Source: Monarcha castaneiventris obscurior
Taxonomy: Eukaryota; Chordata; Aves; Passeriformes; Monarchidae
Reading direction: 5' to 3'
Assembly (NCBI GenBank): GCA_026261815.1
Contig: JAMPIT010000484.1
Span: 7,724,501 to 7,788,500 of the forward strand
Length of the DNA stretch: 64,000 nt
Part shown: in pieces, positions 60,792-64,000 of the stretch
How the letters are laid out: each line of letters starts with the position of its first letter
How positions within the stretch are numbered: position 1 is the stretch's first letter
The notes under the pieces: generated by a model
What the model was told of the DNA's origin: nothing
Databases searched by the model: none
The model's input: the letters and a program-made list of their open reading frames with translations, nothing else
Made by a program: the position numbers and the translations under genes

Positions 60792-63700
60792 TGCCTAAAA
60801 TTTGTGACATAGAACTCCTTAAAGTCAGTGTAGACTAACTGCCAAGTATTACACATTATATAATTAATCACACTGAATGTTCTGAAATTTTCCTATGTGT
60901 ATATGATTAGGTATGTGATTTTTTTTTTTCTGTAATTAACTGAGAGCAGTCTCCTTTCTATTTCCTTAAAGGTACTGATGAATTACATCAAGGATATCTT
61001 CAAAGACAGATCTGAAATACAAGCTAGGATACTGTTTTTCAGAATGGAAGATGTGGTTTCTCTAAGTCTGAAACATTTCTTTAATGTGGCACCACTTAAA
61101 ACCAAAGCCCAGAGGTGAACCAAGGAAAAGAAAAATGTTCCAAAACAGGAAAAACACCATCTACATTCATGAAGGTATTTAAACACTTAATTCTTGTTTA
61201 CATATTAGTTGTTCAAATACAAAATGGACTTAGATTTCAGAGCCTGGGAAGGAGCTACCAGCTGCCTCCAACAAACACATTTTCTTAAACATTCAATAAA
61301 ATGTTGTATTGAGTTCTGTACAACTATTGGGCTGCTTTCTATAAATCATGAGCCTATTCTCATTTCTCAAGCTATCAAGTAAATGGTGTAACGGTGCTCT
61401 TTCACTGGTGACAGCATAGCCATGACCATGAAAAATCAAAGAGAAAATGCAGGATTTATAAAAAATGTTGTGGAAACTTCATAACAGGCCGGGGGAGGAC
61501 ATGTAAAGGAGTAGCAACTTTTCTGCCCAGACTGCCATCTGCATGTGAAAAGCACATGAAGATGTGCTCAAAAGCACAAGTGCTTTTGGAAAATAATGGC
61601 CCAGACTTTGAAGCATATCGCAAAGGTGGAAACTCAGAGTTTACTAAAGCAAAACAAATATTTAATATGATGTTGTCTCTGTCTTTCATATCTCAAACTT
61701 AGCTTTTTTGCTTCTTTCGTGCCAAGTTCACCTCATGTGGTATATGACCTCCACCAGAAGAAACCTGCAGAACTCCCCTCCAGCCTGCCCCAGCAGCATC
61801 CACAGACAAAGGACTGGATTCTGTGCCGTGACCTGTAACTCTCTACAGCTCAGGTCAGGAAGGGAGGCCTGTTTGTAACAGAACTTTCTTCTGCTGTTCC
61901 TTCATTTTGTGCTGCAATTTCCTGGCAATCAGTGCTCTTCCCTTCTTTGTTTTAAGCCTTTCCTATTTTGAAACAGGGACAGGTAGTGGGTGTGCTATGC
62001 ATAGGAACCATGCAGGGTACCCACCCAGCAGTGGGGAGGCTTTTCATCAAGAACAAATCATAATTACTGTCATATTTTGAAAGATCCTCCCTTTCCACCC
62101 TAACAGCTTCCTTTGCAGACAATGGACATTTTTAAAAAGAAGCTACATCTCTGAAATTCAGTGAAGACTGCCAGAGTCCTAACTGCCCATGCAGATGCTC
62201 CAGGACAGGGTGCAGGGCACTGCTTACAACCATGTATCTCTTGATGGTTTTGCTCATGTTGTCAGTCAACCAATTTACCAGCACATCCTGCAGCCATCTA
62301 TTTTAGGAAGATGTATTACTGTCTCTTGACACACAGAGGCAGCATATATAAAGGTTAGAGAAGGAGACAGAAAGTCACCGCTGCTGGGCTCCACTGGCAG
62401 CTTTCTGCTGCCTCTTTAGTGGTGACTGGGTCAGGTATTTAAACCTGTGGTTTTAAATTCTGGTCAGTGGAACACCAGTTGCAGAAGGAACATTTGCTGG
62501 TTGATGTCCTGAGAAATTGGCTGGCCAAGTACTGCTGCCTCTCCTTGTTCCCACACATGTATGTGGGATTTACTGCCAAGGCAAAGGCAAAAGGGCATCA
62601 GATATTTTCCTAATTATCCTCTGAATAAAGAGATATACTGTTGTTTGAAAGTGTCATGATGGCAAATGGATAACACCTGAAATATGGGAATTGTGAACTA
62701 ATACATTCAGTCAGTGGAGAAGAGATTACAATTCTTCCTCTTAAATATTCCAAGCTTCAATTTATTTGTACAGAAAAAAGAGTACATTTCTGACATGCCT
62801 AATGGAAAGCTATTGTTCTTAATTGAGCTCTGTTTGCTCTATGCTTTGAAAACTACAGGATTTGCAGAAAGAAAACAAGTGTTTTGTGACCATAAATGCC
62901 TTCCAAAAGCTGAACTAGGGAAGAAAGCAAAGGTTCAAGTAGAATTCTGCTGAGCTGATGTTACACAAGGGCTTATCTGTGCTGATGTGCATCAGCAGTG
63001 CTCTATTGATTACATTGATTTTACCCAGCTAAGGGTTTGACCCACAGTCTCTGAGGAAGACCTAAAGCTAAACAACCTCTAACTAACTAACACCAAACAA
63101 TAACTATCAAAGCAATAACTATCTTTAAGAAAATTAGAGGCATCAAAACCAATGACCATTCAGTAACAACAGCACAGGAATAAACAGTACACATGCCAAG
63201 GCATACAGACAGGGCCAAACCAGAATAGCTGCAAGTGAGAAGAAAATACAATATACTGAGAAAACATCAAAACTCTGAGGGACTAAGGGAGGCAAGAAAA
63301 AAGAGTGAAGAGAAGTAAATGGCTAATCCTGATCCTGAACCAACTCAAATTCATCAAATACTGAAGTGCAACATACATCTTCATTATGTTTCTCATTCAA
63401 ACCAGGAAATCAAGACTAAGGACCACAGTCTTCAAAATTCCCTTTGATACATATTTTAAGTCCCCAAATTACTTTCCACTTATCAAACCTTATGCCAGTA
63501 GGAGTACCAGCCCTCACAGTTTACACACATGTCCATATCCTTGTAGGGCTTTAGCCTAAGCAGCATCACTGCCTGTGCCCCGCATGGACCATTGCTCCAG
63601 GGGCTCACCCACTCCTGCCAATGCTCAGGACTTGTCCAAGGCAGGTTCAACACTCCCAGCACTCATCTTGCAACAACAGCTTTGAGCTTTGCTGTTATTT

Positions 63701-64000
63701 CACCACCAGCAACTAACTGTGGCCTGAGGAGTTGCTGAATAGGCAGCAATCTGGAGTTTTTCCTTACACATACACAGGCCAGTTCACATACACCTACAGC
63801 ATAGATGTAATGCAACTGCAGCTTTACATTTGCATGTAAGTGATTCTCCTTGCTCCTACTAACACATAAATGCTACAATCCATGCTACTATCCAGGAGAA
63901 TAGCCATACACACCAAAAAAAACCACCCCAAATAACCCCAAACAATGCCCCTCAAAACATACCTATATTCACATTTAATCTCTCTGTAACATAATAGAAT

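Larger units (their letters stand above)
54656..64000. other. Unique noncoding stretch to the window end
   Basis: No gene or further transposon recognised. It contains a C-run (55373-55389), candidate regulatory blocks (55140-55320 and 60530-60690), a perfect palindrome (56419-56440), a spaced direct repeat (58339-58402), a G-rich tract (60773-60791), a T11 run (60919-60929) and exact POU octamers at 56743-56750 and 63828-63835. Overlapping frames at 57000-57651 on both strands were considered and rejected as genes. Confidence 0.7.

Overview
This window looks like nuclear DNA from a bird. The best evidence is a 5'-truncated CR1 retrotransposon at about 9409-9577. It carries the typical avian CR1 3' end: the 'ctgtggctgcccca' and 'aaggtcccttccaaccc' blocks followed by a decayed ATTCTATG-type tail. 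A much older tRNA-derived SINE of the MIR/amniote class lies at about 54355-54655. Base composition is AT-leaning throughout, open reading frames are short and random on both strands, and nothing resembles bacterial gene packing, ribosome binding sites or operons. CR1 also occurs in crocodilians and turtles. The near absence of other recognisable repeats fits a bird better, but the species cannot be named from this sequence.

I found no protein-coding gene, exon, rRNA, tRNA or CRISPR array that I can support. The longest open frames either run through a tandem repeat (5403-6675, open in all six frames because the repeat unit is 40 bp and free of stops) or are unrecognisable stretches rich in Trp, Cys and Ser. 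The window is best read as one long intergenic or intronic stretch.

Layout: 1-5283 is unique AT-rich DNA. 5284-6470 is a compact GC-rich island with a G-run, a ten-copy 40-bp minisatellite and a GGGA tetranucleotide array. 6471-9408 is unique and contains a candidate regulatory block and an A22 tract. The CR1 fragment follows. 9578-54354 is almost entirely unique sequence with scattered homopolymers, polypurine tracts, small local duplications and several stretches that look like conserved noncoding elements. The MIR-like SINE sits at 54355-54655. The rest, to 64000, is unique, with a C-run, a perfect 22-bp palindrome, a short spaced direct repeat and a G-rich tract.

The most informative signals are regulatory rather than genic: very low transposon content, at least eleven exact POU octamers by eye (about three times a composition-based expectation), and blocks where TAATTA, octamer, forkhead-like and CCAAT motifs cluster. 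Together these suggest a transposon-poor gene desert or large intron with cis-regulatory content. That is inference and needs a cross-species alignment. I did not find evidence of a new biological system here.
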